Positions 44,319-53,831 of a stretch of DNA of 64,000 nucleotides are shown here, in pieces. The position numbers were made by a program, and so were the translations under genes. Every line of letters begins with the position of its first letter. The stretch's first letter is position 1. The stretch spans positions 42,178-106,177 of the forward strand of contig JAFAMD010000041.1 of the NCBI GenBank assembly GCA_019233755.1, in the 5' to 3' direction. The notes beneath the pieces were generated by a model that saw only the letters and a program-made list of their open reading frames with translations, was not told the DNA's origin and did no database searches. Source of the stretch: Acidobacteriaceae bacterium (GTDB taxonomy: Bacteria > Acidobacteriota > Terriglobia > Bryobacterales > Bryobacteraceae).

Positions 44319-45128
44319 TCAATGGGGTGTTATGGAGTCTAGAAAAGAACGTTTCGTTGATCCTCGAATGTCCTTTACTCTTTCTTTTGGAACAAACAGA
44401 AAGTTGTTGATGTATGTTCCCCTTCGATGACCATCCACGAGGTTTCGCGAATCCTGGTGTTTTTCGGGATCAAAAGACTGGATATTCGTCAGCTCCTCTC
44501 CGAGGAGAAAATATCCTGCATATTCGGCGGCATCCAAGAAGGCCGTGGTCCGTTTGAAGGAACCGGGGTTGTGCCGATCTTCGATCTCAATGAGCAGGTT
44601 CGGGCGCTCTCGCTCGATCGTGCATTTTGCTCCCTCAAGAACCGCACATTCGTGTCCTTCTACATCAATCTTGATGAAGCCCACAGGGCCCAGGTGATAA
44701 TCATCGAGCCTCTTACGCTTTACGAGGTGCTCAACAACAGATGACTCTTGGAGGTTATTGGTTTGTTCAATTGTGCTTCGCATGGGGCGATCAGCCGGAA
44801 TGCGAAGGGTAATGACTCCGGAGTCATCAGAGAGAGCTACTTCTTCGAGGGTCAAAATCCGCGTGCGGAGGAAAAGCTTCCGAAGATTCTTTGCGGCTTG
44901 CGGGTTTGGTTCAAACACGACCACCCGCGAAGAGTACAAGAGGAGGCGCATTGAATAAGCGCCGACAGCTCCGCCGACGTCGACAGATATTTTCTGGCGA
45001 TCACAGACCCAAGGCAGTATCCGGTCCTCCGCTTCTTCCGTATCGATCTTCCAGGCGTTGATGCGGAGATGCCATACGAGCCTTGGAGCGACTCGTTCGG
45101 CGGCGTTCACTAACAGCGTCTTCACCAC
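44319..45128 (-). CDS. FkbM-family methyltransferase
   Basis: 269 residues with the FkbM/Methyltransf_21 SAM fold: ISVDVGGAVGAYSMRLL (SAM-binding GxG-like loop), VVVFEPNPQAAKNLR (acidic residue for the ribose), LDDYHLGPVGFIKIDVEGHECAVLEGA and RPNLLIEIEDRH. The family O-methylates sugars and other small molecules and is common in polysaccharide loci, where methylation caps or decorates glycan chains. The gene is alone between the Ig-like protein (gap 152 bases) and the GT4 gene at 45235 (gap 106 bases), all on the minus strand. Confidence 0.85.
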   Translation of the reverse strand: MVKTLLVNAAERVAPRLVWHLRINAWKIDTEEAEDRILPWVCDRQKISVDVGGAVGAYSMRLLLYSSRVVVFEPNPQAAKNLRKLFLRTRILTLEEVALSDDSGVITLRIPADRPMRSTIEQTNNLQESSVVEHLVKRKRLDDYHLGPVGFIKIDVEGHECAVLEGAKCTIERERPNLLIEIEDRHNPGSFKRTTAFLDAAEYAGYFLLGEELTNIQSFDPEKHQDSRNLVDGHRRGTYINNFLFVPKERVKDIRGSTKRSFLDSITPH

Positions 45129-45234
45129 AATCGATCTTCCCTTATTTATCTCGCGCCGTAGATATGAATCCGGGTGCGCCTGTCATTCCAGTTCACCAGC
45201 CGTGCGATTGTACCACCTTGAAGTCCTAGTCCGG

Positions 45235-46500
45235 CTATCGCAAACAATTAGCTACAATTTGCGCCGAGCGGTCCCAGTCGTGTTTGAGCGCCCAAGCGAT
45301 AATCTCTTGCTCATCGAAACGACCACGCATGGCAGCGGCCATTGCATTCCGCAGTCCGTCGGGATCTTCGGGGCTGTAGAGGCATCCACAATCGTTGTTC
45401 ACAACGTCCTTAAGGGATCCCAAGGCGGGCGCGACCACCGGTCTGCCAAAGCTTAGGGCAAGCAGCGCCGTTCCGGATGTGAGAGCATCCCGGTAAGGTA
45501 TGGCCACCGTCTCGCACGCCCGTAGATAGAGTTGCAAATCCTCATTCGGAACGAACCCGGAGTGTAGGATGATCCGAGCCTGGGAGCGGTCAATGGCCGC
45601 GCGGATCTCGCGTTCGTACGCCGGGTCGGGGAATTTGCCCGCGATGACAAGCATCGCCTCTCGCGGCATCTGCTCAAACGCGCCGATCAACTTTCCAATG
45701 TCCTTGTAAGGTTTACAAAGGCCTATGAACAGAAAGACGAAATCGGTGCATCGCAACCCCAGCTTCTGGCGCGCCGCCTGGCGGCTGAGCGAACGAGGAA
45801 AGTAATCCACCCAGTGACCGTGATCGATCAGTACCACTCGTTCCAGGACGCCTGGAAACGCCCGCGCGAGCTCAGCCGCAGCCGAGGGCCCATGAACGAA
45901 AATTCTCGCGCTGAAACGCACCATTAGCCAACGGGAGAGGTCGTCGTATTGCGGCACGATGCATACATCGTGCGGAAGCAAATTGTGTGCGGTCCATAGA
46001 ATACGGACGCCCCGCCAACGCGCCAGCCCGACAATAAAGAGAAGCATGGCAAAGCCGCGGGTCGACTCCATGGCTCCAGGCCGGTTGTAAATGTGAGATG
46101 GCCAATGAAAGTGAACGTAATCGACCGCCCTCAGGTTGCCAAGCAACCAGCGCCCGGCGGCCATACCATTGATCACGGTCACGTTGTGCCGCGAAAGCGC
46201 GTGGTAGAAGCACGACGTATAGGGATCGCTGCCATGCGGGAATGCCATCACGACGATGGGACGGCTATCAATTGAAGCTTGCCGGTCCAGCGCCAAAAGA
46301 ACAGCGAGAGTCCCCAGACCCACCACGACAATCGGCCCAAGGATGCCGATCACAGCACAAGCAGCCAATGAGGCTGGCGCAATCATGGGATAGGTTCGCC
46401 GTTTCCGATCGACCCGGAAGATCCATGTAAGGATCATGGCAGCGATCAGGCTAGCGAAGCCGGTAAGCCACCACGCGATCACGGCAAGAATTCCGCTCAT
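45235..46500 (-). CDS. GT4-type glycosyltransferase with N-terminal membrane helices
   Basis: 421 residues from ATG 46500; the frame is open to 46644, but the added part has no sense as protein and the hydrophobic start MSGILAVIAWWLTGFASL fits a membrane anchor. Two or three helices precede a GT-B domain: YVHFHWPSHIYNRPG, ILWTAHNLLPHD, FVHGPSAAAEL, FIGLCKPYKDIGKLIGAFEQM, and the donor part ACETVAIPYRDALTSGTALLALSFGRPVVAP. The usual E-x7-E pair is replaced by RDALTSGTALLAL, so catalysis by the standard residues is not certain. No Shine-Dalgarno is seen. It probably adds one sugar to the lipid-linked glycan. Confidence 0.8.
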   Translation of the reverse strand: MSGILAVIAWWLTGFASLIAAMILTWIFRVDRKRRTYPMIAPASLAACAVIGILGPIVVVGLGTLAVLLALDRQASIDSRPIVVMAFPHGSDPYTSCFYHALSRHNVTVINGMAAGRWLLGNLRAVDYVHFHWPSHIYNRPGAMESTRGFAMLLFIVGLARWRGVRILWTAHNLLPHDVCIVPQYDDLSRWLMVRFSARIFVHGPSAAAELARAFPGVLERVVLIDHGHWVDYFPRSLSRQAARQKLGLRCTDFVFLFIGLCKPYKDIGKLIGAFEQMPREAMLVIAGKFPDPAYEREIRAAIDRSQARIILHSGFVPNEDLQLYLRACETVAIPYRDALTSGTALLALSFGRPVVAPALGSLKDVVNNDCGCLYSPEDPDGLRNAMAAAMRGRFDEQEIIAWALKHDWDRSAQIVANCLR

Positions 46501-46898
46501 GAATGGGAGGCGCCTAGCGGTGGCCTGCAGTTTCACCCGCGCGAAGCAGCAGATCTTTTGTCCGTTCCCGTTCGGGGATTCTTTCCCATTCGGCAGCCAG
46601 CGGAGCTCTGACCAGCCACAACGGCACAGCGCGTGGAACAACAATTGCTATAGAAGAACGGAGTCGTGATTCAGACGGGAAGAGGTTGGAATGCAACGAG
46701 AGCGGAAGCACGCGAGGCAGCGACCGATAAGAATGGCTATCATAGCATGAGCGCTGTTGCTTTCAGCCAGTTGGGAGTTCTCCAACTCTGTTAGGTGAAA
46801 AGTACTACGGAGCCGTGACCGTCCGAAAGTAACTGATGACGAGGTTCGGCTAACGTTAGGCCTTTCCGTAAATACCGGCTCGGGAGTGCGAAATCAAG
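46501..46898. other. 398-base divergent intergenic region without a recognised gene
   Basis: It separates the minus-strand GT4 gene and the plus-strand methyltransferase at 46899 and so must hold promoters for both. I see an imperfect inverted repeat (GTTGGGAG-TT-CTCCAAC, 46770-46786) and an AT-richer patch near 46735-46750 (TATCATAGCAT). No conserved protein or RNA is recognisable on either strand. Confidence 0.5.
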
Positions 46899-47603
46899 AT
46901 GAGCCCTTTCAAAGCGTTTGCGCGTCAGCTAGGCAACTCATATATTCGCCGCATTTGTTCAGCGGAATCGAACGGACAGAAGTTCAACAATCATAACGAG
47001 AGATCGATCGAATACCGGTTTGCTCTCGGGTGTCTGGCGCGGGCACGTCCTAAGACCGTGCTGGATGTCGGAACAGGCACGACAGCATGGCCCCACCTTT
47101 TGAGAAACTGCGGCTTTGTCACTACCGCCATCGATAACGTGCACGATTATTGGGATGACCAGATGGTGAACCGTCATTGGACCGTCCTCGAGGTCGATAT
47201 CACTAAGCCAGGAGAGTTTCACGGCGCATTCGATGCGGTCACCTGTATCAGTGTGATGGAGCATATCGTCGACCACGAAAGCGCGGTGCGCAACATGCTT
47301 CGGCTGCTCGTCCCCGGCGGGTCGCTTATTATCACGACGCCGTACAATCATCACGAGTACTGCCCGGACGTGTACAAACGGCCGGACGCGCTTTATGGCC
47401 AGGATCTGCCCTATATCTGCCGGTCCCATTCGGCGAGGGAGATCGAGCAGTGGCAGCAACTTGGAGCCCGGCTCAAGCAGCGCGAGATGTGGCGACTTTT
47501 CAGTGGTCCTGTTTGGGCGACAGGCGAGCGCATTCCTTGGGAGCAAACGCAATCGGAAGACAGCCCACACCAGTTGGGGTGTTTTGAATTCGAAAAAGTT
47601 TGA
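46899..47603 (+). CDS. Class I SAM-dependent methyltransferase
   Basis: 234 residues. SAM-binding motif I is VLDVGTGTTAWPHLL (near 52-66), the acidic end of strand 2 is TTAIDNVHDYW, and a later motif is DAVTCISVMEHIVDHESAVRNMLRLLVPGGSLIITTPYNHHE, the usual Methyltransf_11/25-type pattern in which VMEHI is common in sugar and small-molecule methylases. Its C-terminus (GCFEFEKV) resembles methyltransferases of glycan loci. It is a lone plus-strand gene, ending nine bases before the convergent flippase gene. Substrate unknown; the locus suggests a sugar or lipid-linked glycan. Confidence 0.82.
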   Translation: MSPFKAFARQLGNSYIRRICSAESNGQKFNNHNERSIEYRFALGCLARARPKTVLDVGTGTTAWPHLLRNCGFVTTAIDNVHDYWDDQMVNRHWTVLEVDITKPGEFHGAFDAVTCISVMEHIVDHESAVRNMLRLLVPGGSLIITTPYNHHEYCPDVYKRPDALYGQDLPYICRSHSAREIEQWQQLGARLKQREMWRLFSGPVWATGERIPWEQTQSEDSPHQLGCFEFEKV

Positions 47604-47612
47604 AGTGCGCGA

Positions 47613-49139
47613 TTACTGCGTAGCAGGCCTTAATATCCGCAGCGAAGTGAGTATTCGCAGGACCGAGGGATTGCTCGAGTGCCCGATGACCTCTTCCATA
47701 ACGCGCATGACGGGCGGGCGGATAATCATCAGCGCCGCTATGTAAAAAAATGCGCCCAGGAGCGCGGTAGAGAGTAGCCGTAGCCAGTTATTGGTCGCGC
47801 CGACCGCGTGCAATCCGTGCAGCCAAAGGACACAGAGGAGCGCCATGGCGGCTGTGATGAGCACCTGAGGAAGCAGGGCGTAAGCAAATTCGCTGATCTT
47901 AAGGCCGATCAGCCTGAATGGAACCACGAAGCTCGGGACCATCAGCAAACCCAAATAGACGATGCAATAAGCAGACGCCACTCCGACGGTGCCGAACCGC
48001 ACGCCGATAAGGAAGGCCACGACAAACAGAGTGGTGTTCACCAGAGCCCAACGGAACAACCAGTCTGTCCGGCCCTTGGCAACATAGATCTGGCCCACCG
48101 GGATCGATTGCAGGAAGCCTACGGGTGCAAGGATCTGAAAAATGAGAATCGCGCCAATCCATTTGGGGCCGAGCACGGCGCGAATCAGCGGATCGGCCAC
48201 GACGCCAAGCCCCGCCATAACGGGAAATGTGATCAAGGCGATCATCATGCAGCTCCGAATATATGCGTGGCCGAAGCGCTCGTTATCCTGTTGAATTTTT
48301 GCGAATGCCGGCAAGGTTACCTGGGCAATGACAGAGCTAATGTTCTGGATGGGCTGGAGCATCAGGTTGTACGCCATTTGATAATTGCCCAATTGGGATT
48401 GCCCGAGCACCCTCCCGACGATGATGTTGTCTGCATTTCGCGCGAAGTAATTCACGATCCCGAAGCCCGACAAATGCAAGCTGAAGCTGGTGACCGACTT
48501 CACTTCTTCAGCGTCGAATTCGCGGCTAGGACGCCAAGGGCATGCCAGCCAGTACAAAAGAGTCGCGGTAAACGAGCCGGTAAGGCTTGCGAATACGAGA
48601 CTCCAAACGCCGAAGCCGGAGTATGCGAATCCGAGCGCAATGAGATAGCTTGCCAGCCCGGAGCCGATGTCCGCTAGCGCAATCGATTTGAACCGCATCT
48701 CGCGAATCAGGATCGAATTCGGGACAATGCCACAGGACGCGAACCAGAATGACAGCGAGAGCGTGCTGAGGATCGGGATCAGCTCAGGCGTGTGGAAGAA
48801 CGCAGCGATCAAAGGACTGGCAGCGATAACAACCAGAGCCATCGCGATTCCCACCGAGAAATTAACCCAGAAGAGGCTCGAAAGGAGCCGGCTTGAAACA
48901 GACAGGCGTTGCACGATGGCCGAGCCGGTGCCGAGGTCACGGAAGTTGAGGATGAAAACAATTGGCAAGCTCGCCATGCCCATGATGCCGTAGGCGGCGG
49001 GTCCAAGTAGCCGGGCAACCGTCGCGACCGAGGCCAATGTCAGGATCTGCCTGCCTACGGTGGACGTTGCAGACCAAGCGGTGCCTGAGACGGCTCGACG
49101 CGTTAGCGTTGTCTCAGCGGTTGGATTGGGCGAAGCCAT
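47613..49139 (-). CDS. Polysaccharide flippase, WzxC-like (first paralogue)
   Basis: 508 residues with about 12-14 membrane helices of the MOP/PST superfamily. Typical segments are RAVSGTAWSATSTVGRQI, ARLLGPAAYGIMGMAS, FRDLGTGSAIVQRL, ARNADNIIVGRVLGQSQLGNYQMAYNLM, and IYVAKGRTDWLFRW near residue 345. Such proteins move undecaprenyl-linked glycans across the inner membrane. It is strongly similar throughout to the flippase at 50556-52088; the clearest length difference is two residues missing just before IYVAKGRTDW. It has its own 308-base upstream region, so it may not be co-transcribed with the second flippase. Confidence 0.9.
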   Translation of the reverse strand: MASPNPTAETTLTRRAVSGTAWSATSTVGRQILTLASVATVARLLGPAAYGIMGMASLPIVFILNFRDLGTGSAIVQRLSVSSRLLSSLFWVNFSVGIAMALVVIAASPLIAAFFHTPELIPILSTLSLSFWFASCGIVPNSILIREMRFKSIALADIGSGLASYLIALGFAYSGFGVWSLVFASLTGSFTATLLYWLACPWRPSREFDAEEVKSVTSFSLHLSGFGIVNYFARNADNIIVGRVLGQSQLGNYQMAYNLMLQPIQNISSVIAQVTLPAFAKIQQDNERFGHAYIRSCMMIALITFPVMAGLGVVADPLIRAVLGPKWIGAILIFQILAPVGFLQSIPVGQIYVAKGRTDWLFRWALVNTTLFVVAFLIGVRFGTVGVASAYCIVYLGLLMVPSFVVPFRLIGLKISEFAYALLPQVLITAAMALLCVLWLHGLHAVGATNNWLRLLSTALLGAFFYIAALMIIRPPVMRVMEEVIGHSSNPSVLRILTSLRILRPATQ

Positions 49140-49447
49140 GAGCGGTGGACAAGAGCATGGGTCGATTAGTCATCAGCTCAGCAGAAAATGTATTGCCGAG
49201 GTCAGGTATTCGACATGGTAACAGTGTAGCGATGAACCGCAACGGTGCTTAAAGCCTAAAGAGATGGACAGAAAAGGCGATCAGAAGAGCCAGAGCAAAC
49301 ATGATTTCGCGCGAAAAAAAAGCGGGAGGGCGTGACAATTACGAAAACATTGACTGTCGCGTGTTTACGGGGAAACTTTAGAACGCCCGATCTTTGAAGG
49401 ACTATTCGAACAAGATGCGGCGGAGCAGGCCGGTATCGGGGGGAATG
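49140..49447. other. 308-base intergenic region upstream of the first flippase
   Basis: It lies between the start of the flippase (49139) and the stop of the GT4 gene (49448), both on the minus strand. The only structure I see is the perfect 12-base palindrome TTTCGCGCGAAA (49305-49316) followed by an A run; it could be an operator about 165 bases before the flippase start. No gene is recognisable. Confidence 0.45.
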
Positions 49448-50566
49448 TCAAGGCAGGTCAGCGAGGCGCCGGTACTTCTCAAAGGACCCCTGCCAAGTGA
49501 ACTCGAGTGCCTGGAGGTAAAAGGCGTCCGCCCGGGCTTGAGCCGCGACCGGGTTGTTCAATACTTCCAGGATTGCCGCAGCCAGGCTGTCAGGTTGATC
49601 CGGTTCGCAAAGTAGACCGTGGACGCCGTGCGACAAAAACTCAGGAACCCCGCCCACGCGAGTAGCGACAACCGGCGTGCGCATCATTCCGGCTTCGAGG
49701 ACAGCGATACCGAACGGTTCATCGCGCGACGGGAGTACGAAGCACTCGGCGTGCTGCAGCCAGGGCCAAATCCGTTCATGCGGCAGGTTTATGTGTAGTT
49801 CCACGCGGTCGGTCAGACCGAGTGTAGCGATCAGGTTGACAACCGAGGGGTACTCGGGTCCGTCGCCGCCAATGAGTATGAGCTTCAGATCTGAGTAATC
49901 GGCGGAGATGCGCCGGAATGCATAAAGAAGATTGTCGTGTGCCTTCTTTCGTACGAAAGCGGCCACGCAGACGATGAAACGCGATGAGATGGGACGTTCG
50001 CCCGTGGAGGCGGAGGGGGTGGACACTGCATTCCAAACCGCCGCAACCTTTGCTTCCGGGCTCATCTTCTTCACTTTGTGGCCCAAGGCATTTGAGCACG
50101 CCACTACAAGATCGGCCCGGGCGTATAGCCAGGAGTAGAGAGCCGCGGCAACTCCCGATGTTTCCTGCGCGTGCGCCACGTCGGCCCCGTGAACGGAGAG
50201 AATGAGCGGCGGTGAGAGGCGTAATGTGCGCAGGATGGCGAGAGGCAGAATCTCGAGTCCAAAAAAATGTGGATTGACCGCGACCGCCCCGCGCACGAGC
50301 CGACGCAGGCGCAGCATGTTGGGCAGAAAATGCAGCAGGAAGGCAACGCGACTCTTAAGGGAGAAAAGCGGCGATGGCAGTTTAAGCCACCTCTGGCCGG
50401 CAAACGGAGGAGTCCATCCGGTGACGACCAGTTGCGGGCGGTAGCGTCCGGCCATAGCGTCCGCGAGACCGAGAATGACGTTGTTTACCCCTGCCCCCGC
50501 TTTTACGGGCCAGGCAGAGAGGAATATATATGCCGGCTTTGCCGGGCGGGAAGGGCTAGCGGGCAC
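49448..50566 (-). CDS. GT4-family glycosyltransferase
   Basis: 372 residues from GTG 50566, which overlaps the upstream flippase by 11 bases. GT-B fold: FLSAWPVKAGAGVNNVILGLADAM at the start, LILSVHGADVAHAQ, DLVVACSNALGHKVKKMSP, FIVCVAAFVRKKAHDNLLYAFRRI, LKLILIGGDGPEYPSV and the donor-site E-x7-E pair in SRDEPFGIAVLEAGMMRTPVVATRVGG. It is a retaining enzyme by family. The overlap suggests translation coupled to the second flippase, so a repeat-unit sugar transfer just before flipping is the natural role. Confidence 0.9.
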   Translation of the reverse strand: MPASPSRPAKPAYIFLSAWPVKAGAGVNNVILGLADAMAGRYRPQLVVTGWTPPFAGQRWLKLPSPLFSLKSRVAFLLHFLPNMLRLRRLVRGAVAVNPHFFGLEILPLAILRTLRLSPPLILSVHGADVAHAQETSGVAAALYSWLYARADLVVACSNALGHKVKKMSPEAKVAAVWNAVSTPSASTGERPISSRFIVCVAAFVRKKAHDNLLYAFRRISADYSDLKLILIGGDGPEYPSVVNLIATLGLTDRVELHINLPHERIWPWLQHAECFVLPSRDEPFGIAVLEAGMMRTPVVATRVGGVPEFLSHGVHGLLCEPDQPDSLAAAILEVLNNPVAAQARADAFYLQALEFTWQGSFEKYRRLADLP

Positions 50567-52088
50567 GGGGGCTCAGCGCTCCGATAAAGCGAATGCTTCG
50601 CGCCACCACCGGGTTGCCGGAATGGCTCAAGACCTCTTCGAGCACACGCATGATCGGCGGTCCCGTGATGATTAAGGCTGCGATGTAGAACCCTGCGCCT
50701 AATGCCGAAGTAGAGATCAGGCGTGTCCACGGATTCGAAACGCCCAGCATCTCTAAGCCGTGAAGCCAGCCCCAACAGGCCAGTGTCATGGCGCCGGTTA
50801 TCAGCAATTGTGGAAGCAGGGCATGGGCGAACCGGCTGACTTTGAGATCAATCAGCTTGAAAGCTATGGCAAAGCCCGGCGTCATGATGAATCCGACATA
50901 CACAATGCAGTAAGCCGCTGCTACGCCAACGATGCCGAACCGCACGCCGACCAGAAAGGCTGTCACGTAGGCGATGGAGGCAGCGACGCCCCACCGGAAC
51001 ATCCAGTCCGTGCGGCCTTTGGCGACATAGATCTGGCCGATTGTTGTCTGGATGGACTGTACAAGCCCGACCGGCGCAAGAATTTGAAAAATGCGAATGG
51101 CGCCCAACCACTTAGGGCCCAGGACAGCGCGGATCAGCGGATCAGCAACTACGCCCAGACCGGCCATTACCGGAAAAGTGATCAAAGCGATCAACATGCT
51201 GCTTCGGATGTATGCCTGCCGAAAGCGCTCATTGTCCTCCTGGATGCGGGCGAAGGCGGGAAGCGTGACCTGGGCCATGACGGAGCTGATGTTTTGAATC
51301 GGGGTCAGCATGAGGTTGTAGGCCATCTGGTAATTGCCTAGCGGCAAACGGCCGAGCACCTTGCCGACGGTGATGTTATCGGCATTGCGCGCAAAATAGT
51401 TCACGATACCGAAGGCGGAGAGGTTCAGACTGAAGCCGAAGACGGAAGTAACTTCAGCCTTGTCGAATTCCCATGTGGGGCGCCAGGAGGATGCGAGCCA
51501 GTAGAAGAGCGCAGCCGTGAACGAGTTCGCGAGACTGGCGAAGACGAGGCTCCAAACGCCGAACCCGGCGTAGGCCGAGCTGAGAGCCACAAGATAACCG
51601 ATGAGTCCGGCCTTCAAATCGGCCATAGCCAGAGCTTTGAACCGCATCTCACGCTGCAGTATTGCGTTGGGCACAACGCCGCAGGAAGTAAACCAGAAAG
51701 ATAATGACAAGGTGCAGAGGATGGAGACCAGTTCGTGCGTGTTGAAGAAGGCGGCCGTGAAGGGACTGGCGGCGATGACGATCAACGCCATGGCAATGCC
51801 AAAGAAGAAGTTCAGCCAAAACAAGCTGGCCAAAAGCCGGTTTGAGATGGAGAGCCGCTGCACGATGGCCATCCCCGTCCCGAGATCGCGGAAGTTGAGG
51901 ATGAAAACGATGAGCAGATTCGCCATGCCCATCACGCCATAGGCGCCCGGCCCGAGCAGTCGGGCGACAGTTGCGACGGAAGCGAGCGACAAGACCTGTC
52001 GCCCAGCAACAGAAAGCGTGGACCAGGCAGTACCGGAGACCGCTCTTTGGGTAAGCGGCGGCTCAGCGGTTTGATTCGAGGCGGGCAT
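50556..52088 (-). CDS. Polysaccharide flippase, WzxC-like (second paralogue)
   Basis: 510 residues from ATG 52088 (MPASNQTAEPPLTQRAVSGTAW), chosen because it lines up with the start of the first flippase; the frame extends 26 codons upstream without similarity. 12-14 membrane helices, with ARLLGPGAYGVMGMANL, FRDLGTGMAIVQRL, GNYQMAYNLMLTPIQNISSV and IYVAKGRTDWMFRW. Long identical stretches with 47613-49139 show a duplication. It overlaps the GT4 gene downstream by 11 bases, and its start is divergent from the O-antigen ligase gene across 221 bases. Confidence 0.9.
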   Translation of the reverse strand: MPASNQTAEPPLTQRAVSGTAWSTLSVAGRQVLSLASVATVARLLGPGAYGVMGMANLLIVFILNFRDLGTGMAIVQRLSISNRLLASLFWLNFFFGIAMALIVIAASPFTAAFFNTHELVSILCTLSLSFWFTSCGVVPNAILQREMRFKALAMADLKAGLIGYLVALSSAYAGFGVWSLVFASLANSFTAALFYWLASSWRPTWEFDKAEVTSVFGFSLNLSAFGIVNYFARNADNITVGKVLGRLPLGNYQMAYNLMLTPIQNISSVMAQVTLPAFARIQEDNERFRQAYIRSSMLIALITFPVMAGLGVVADPLIRAVLGPKWLGAIRIFQILAPVGLVQSIQTTIGQIYVAKGRTDWMFRWGVAASIAYVTAFLVGVRFGIVGVAAAYCIVYVGFIMTPGFAIAFKLIDLKVSRFAHALLPQLLITGAMTLACWGWLHGLEMLGVSNPWTRLISTSALGAGFYIAALIITGPPIMRVLEEVLSHSGNPVVARSIRFIGALSPRAR

Positions 52089-52309
52089 CAGGGGCGGTGG
52101 ATAGTCTTGACAAGTTAGTGTGCAGCTCGTGAGTAATGTCTCGCCTGCTTTAGATGTCAAAGACAAGAAGAATGTAGCTATGATTTGTGCGGCTGACGTG
52201 AGATATCGAACTGTCGATTCCCCACCAATGGATAAGAGGCTGGTTTGCGTAAGGGTAGCGCCGGGTTGTCTGCCGCTATACTGTCGAAAGCCGGACGGGA
52301 CGGGATCGA

Positions 52310-53689
52310 GTGTCTAAATTCAAGCCTAATCGCCGGACTGCTGCTATGATTGCGGCTCCTCCTGCCTCGGCTTTTGAGCCGCGGACCGTGATGGTGCGGC
52401 CGTCCGGTCTGGCGTCGCCGGCTACACTCACGACTCGGGCAGCCGCCCCCGTTTCAGGTGAAAACTTCATCAAGTCGTCGTCGCAGAAATTTGCGCTCAC
52501 GGCTGCGCTGGTTTTCTTCTTCTTCCGGTTCAGCTTTCTGCACGAATATGTCACCGGGCATATCGGGATTGACCTGCACTTGATGATTGTGCTGTCAGGA
52601 ATCTGCTATTTAGGATGCCTGCTGGCGGGCGGCGCTGGACGTGCGTTCCAGGACAAGTCGACGTGGATGTGGATAGGCTTCTTGGGTTGGTTCATCCTGG
52701 CAACGGCGTTTAGTACATGGCGAGGCGGCTCGCTGCCGTATCTGACCAGCTATCTGAAAACAATTCTCCCGATTTTGTTGATTATTCCCGCGGTTGTCTA
52801 CACGCGCGAGGACTTGAACAAGTTTCTGACGGTAATCGGGTTCGCAGGAATCGCCAACGCGATGCTGGGCTTTATCAGCAGCGATTTCAAGGCAGGAAGA
52901 ATGAACCTGGAGGCTGCAGGAAGCATCGGAGATCCGAACGACTACGCGGCGCATCTTATCTTTTTGCTGCCGGCGATTGCTTATCTTTGTTTCGGGCTAC
53001 GGAAATCGGCGGTGTATAAGATTCTGGGTGTCGGCGCAATTGCTGCGGCCCTGTACCAGATTTTGAGCACCGGATCGCGCGGCGGTCTGGTGGGCCTGAT
53101 GGCTTTTGCCGTCTACGTGGTGATCACCGGGAACGCGAGAATCAGAGCGGCGATGCTGCTGGGAGTGCCCTTGTTGGTGTTGGTGGCATTGCCCCTTGTT
53201 CCGAAAACCGCGACGCAGCGCCTGATGTCCGTATTCGATTCGCAAGCTGAGACCGAGGAGTCGCTGGAATCCACGCAGGCCCGCACCGCCCTGTTGAAGG
53301 CGAGCATTGCTGCTACACTGGCGCATCCGCTTTTTGGAATTGGCCCCGGGGTATTTGAGGATTACGAGGCCGGAGTAGCGGCCCAAAACGGTCACAGGGG
53401 TATGTGGCACGAAACGCACAACACGTATACTCAGATTTCCTCCGAATGCGGGATTCCGGGGCTTGGGTTTTATCTCGCGGCGATAGGCTGCACCTTCGTT
53501 TATCTGCGAAGAGAGGTGAAATCCACTGACCCGGTGATTCAAGGCGCTGCCACAACGCTGTCAGTAATGATGTTCGGCTTTTGCGTGTGCATTCTGTTTC
53601 TCTCGAAAGGGTACAACTTCAACTTTCTGGCTGTCAGCGGCCTGGCAATCTCCATGAAGCAGATATTGCTTGCCAGAGATCCGTCTTAG
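52310..53689 (+). CDS. O-antigen ligase / polymerase family membrane protein
   Basis: 459 residues from GTG 52310; an ATG at 52346 is a possible shorter start. After a soluble N-terminal part of about 50 residues there are roughly 10-12 membrane helices. The Wzy_C-type segment is visible: GSIGDPNDYAAHLIFLLPAIAYL, STGSRGGLVGLMAFAVYV, and the large periplasmic loop with HPLFGIGPGVFEDYEAG and the His motif WHETHNTYTQISSECG. The family joins lipid-linked glycans to one another or to an acceptor. With two flippases in the same locus, a Wzx/Wzy-type pathway is likely. It is the first of a plus-strand run leading to the GT4 gene at 53832. Confidence 0.85.
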   Translation: MSKFKPNRRTAAMIAAPPASAFEPRTVMVRPSGLASPATLTTRAAAPVSGENFIKSSSQKFALTAALVFFFFRFSFLHEYVTGHIGIDLHLMIVLSGICYLGCLLAGGAGRAFQDKSTWMWIGFLGWFILATAFSTWRGGSLPYLTSYLKTILPILLIIPAVVYTREDLNKFLTVIGFAGIANAMLGFISSDFKAGRMNLEAAGSIGDPNDYAAHLIFLLPAIAYLCFGLRKSAVYKILGVGAIAAALYQILSTGSRGGLVGLMAFAVYVVITGNARIRAAMLLGVPLLVLVALPLVPKTATQRLMSVFDSQAETEESLESTQARTALLKASIAATLAHPLFGIGPGVFEDYEAGVAAQNGHRGMWHETHNTYTQISSECGIPGLGFYLAAIGCTFVYLRREVKSTDPVIQGAATTLSVMMFGFCVCILFLSKGYNFNFLAVSGLAISMKQILLARDPS

Positions 53690-53831
53690 CGGCCTATCTC
53701 TGAAGTCTATGTAACTATTCACCTTATCTTGAGTCTTCGTGTATGAGGGACAACGACGTCGCTCCAGTAATGCTGAGTTGCGAACAACGGGGGATTCTGG
53801 AAGGATGGGTGCGCCGGCCGTCTATAGTTGA

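Noticed and set aside
46514..46711. 65-codon minus-strand frame upstream of the GT4 gene at 45235
   Set aside because: It has no recognisable product, and the likely promoter of the GT4 gene is here.
47808..48677. 289-codon plus-strand frame opposite the first flippase
   Set aside because: The very polar His/Asp/Glu-rich translation is the reverse complement of membrane-helix codons.
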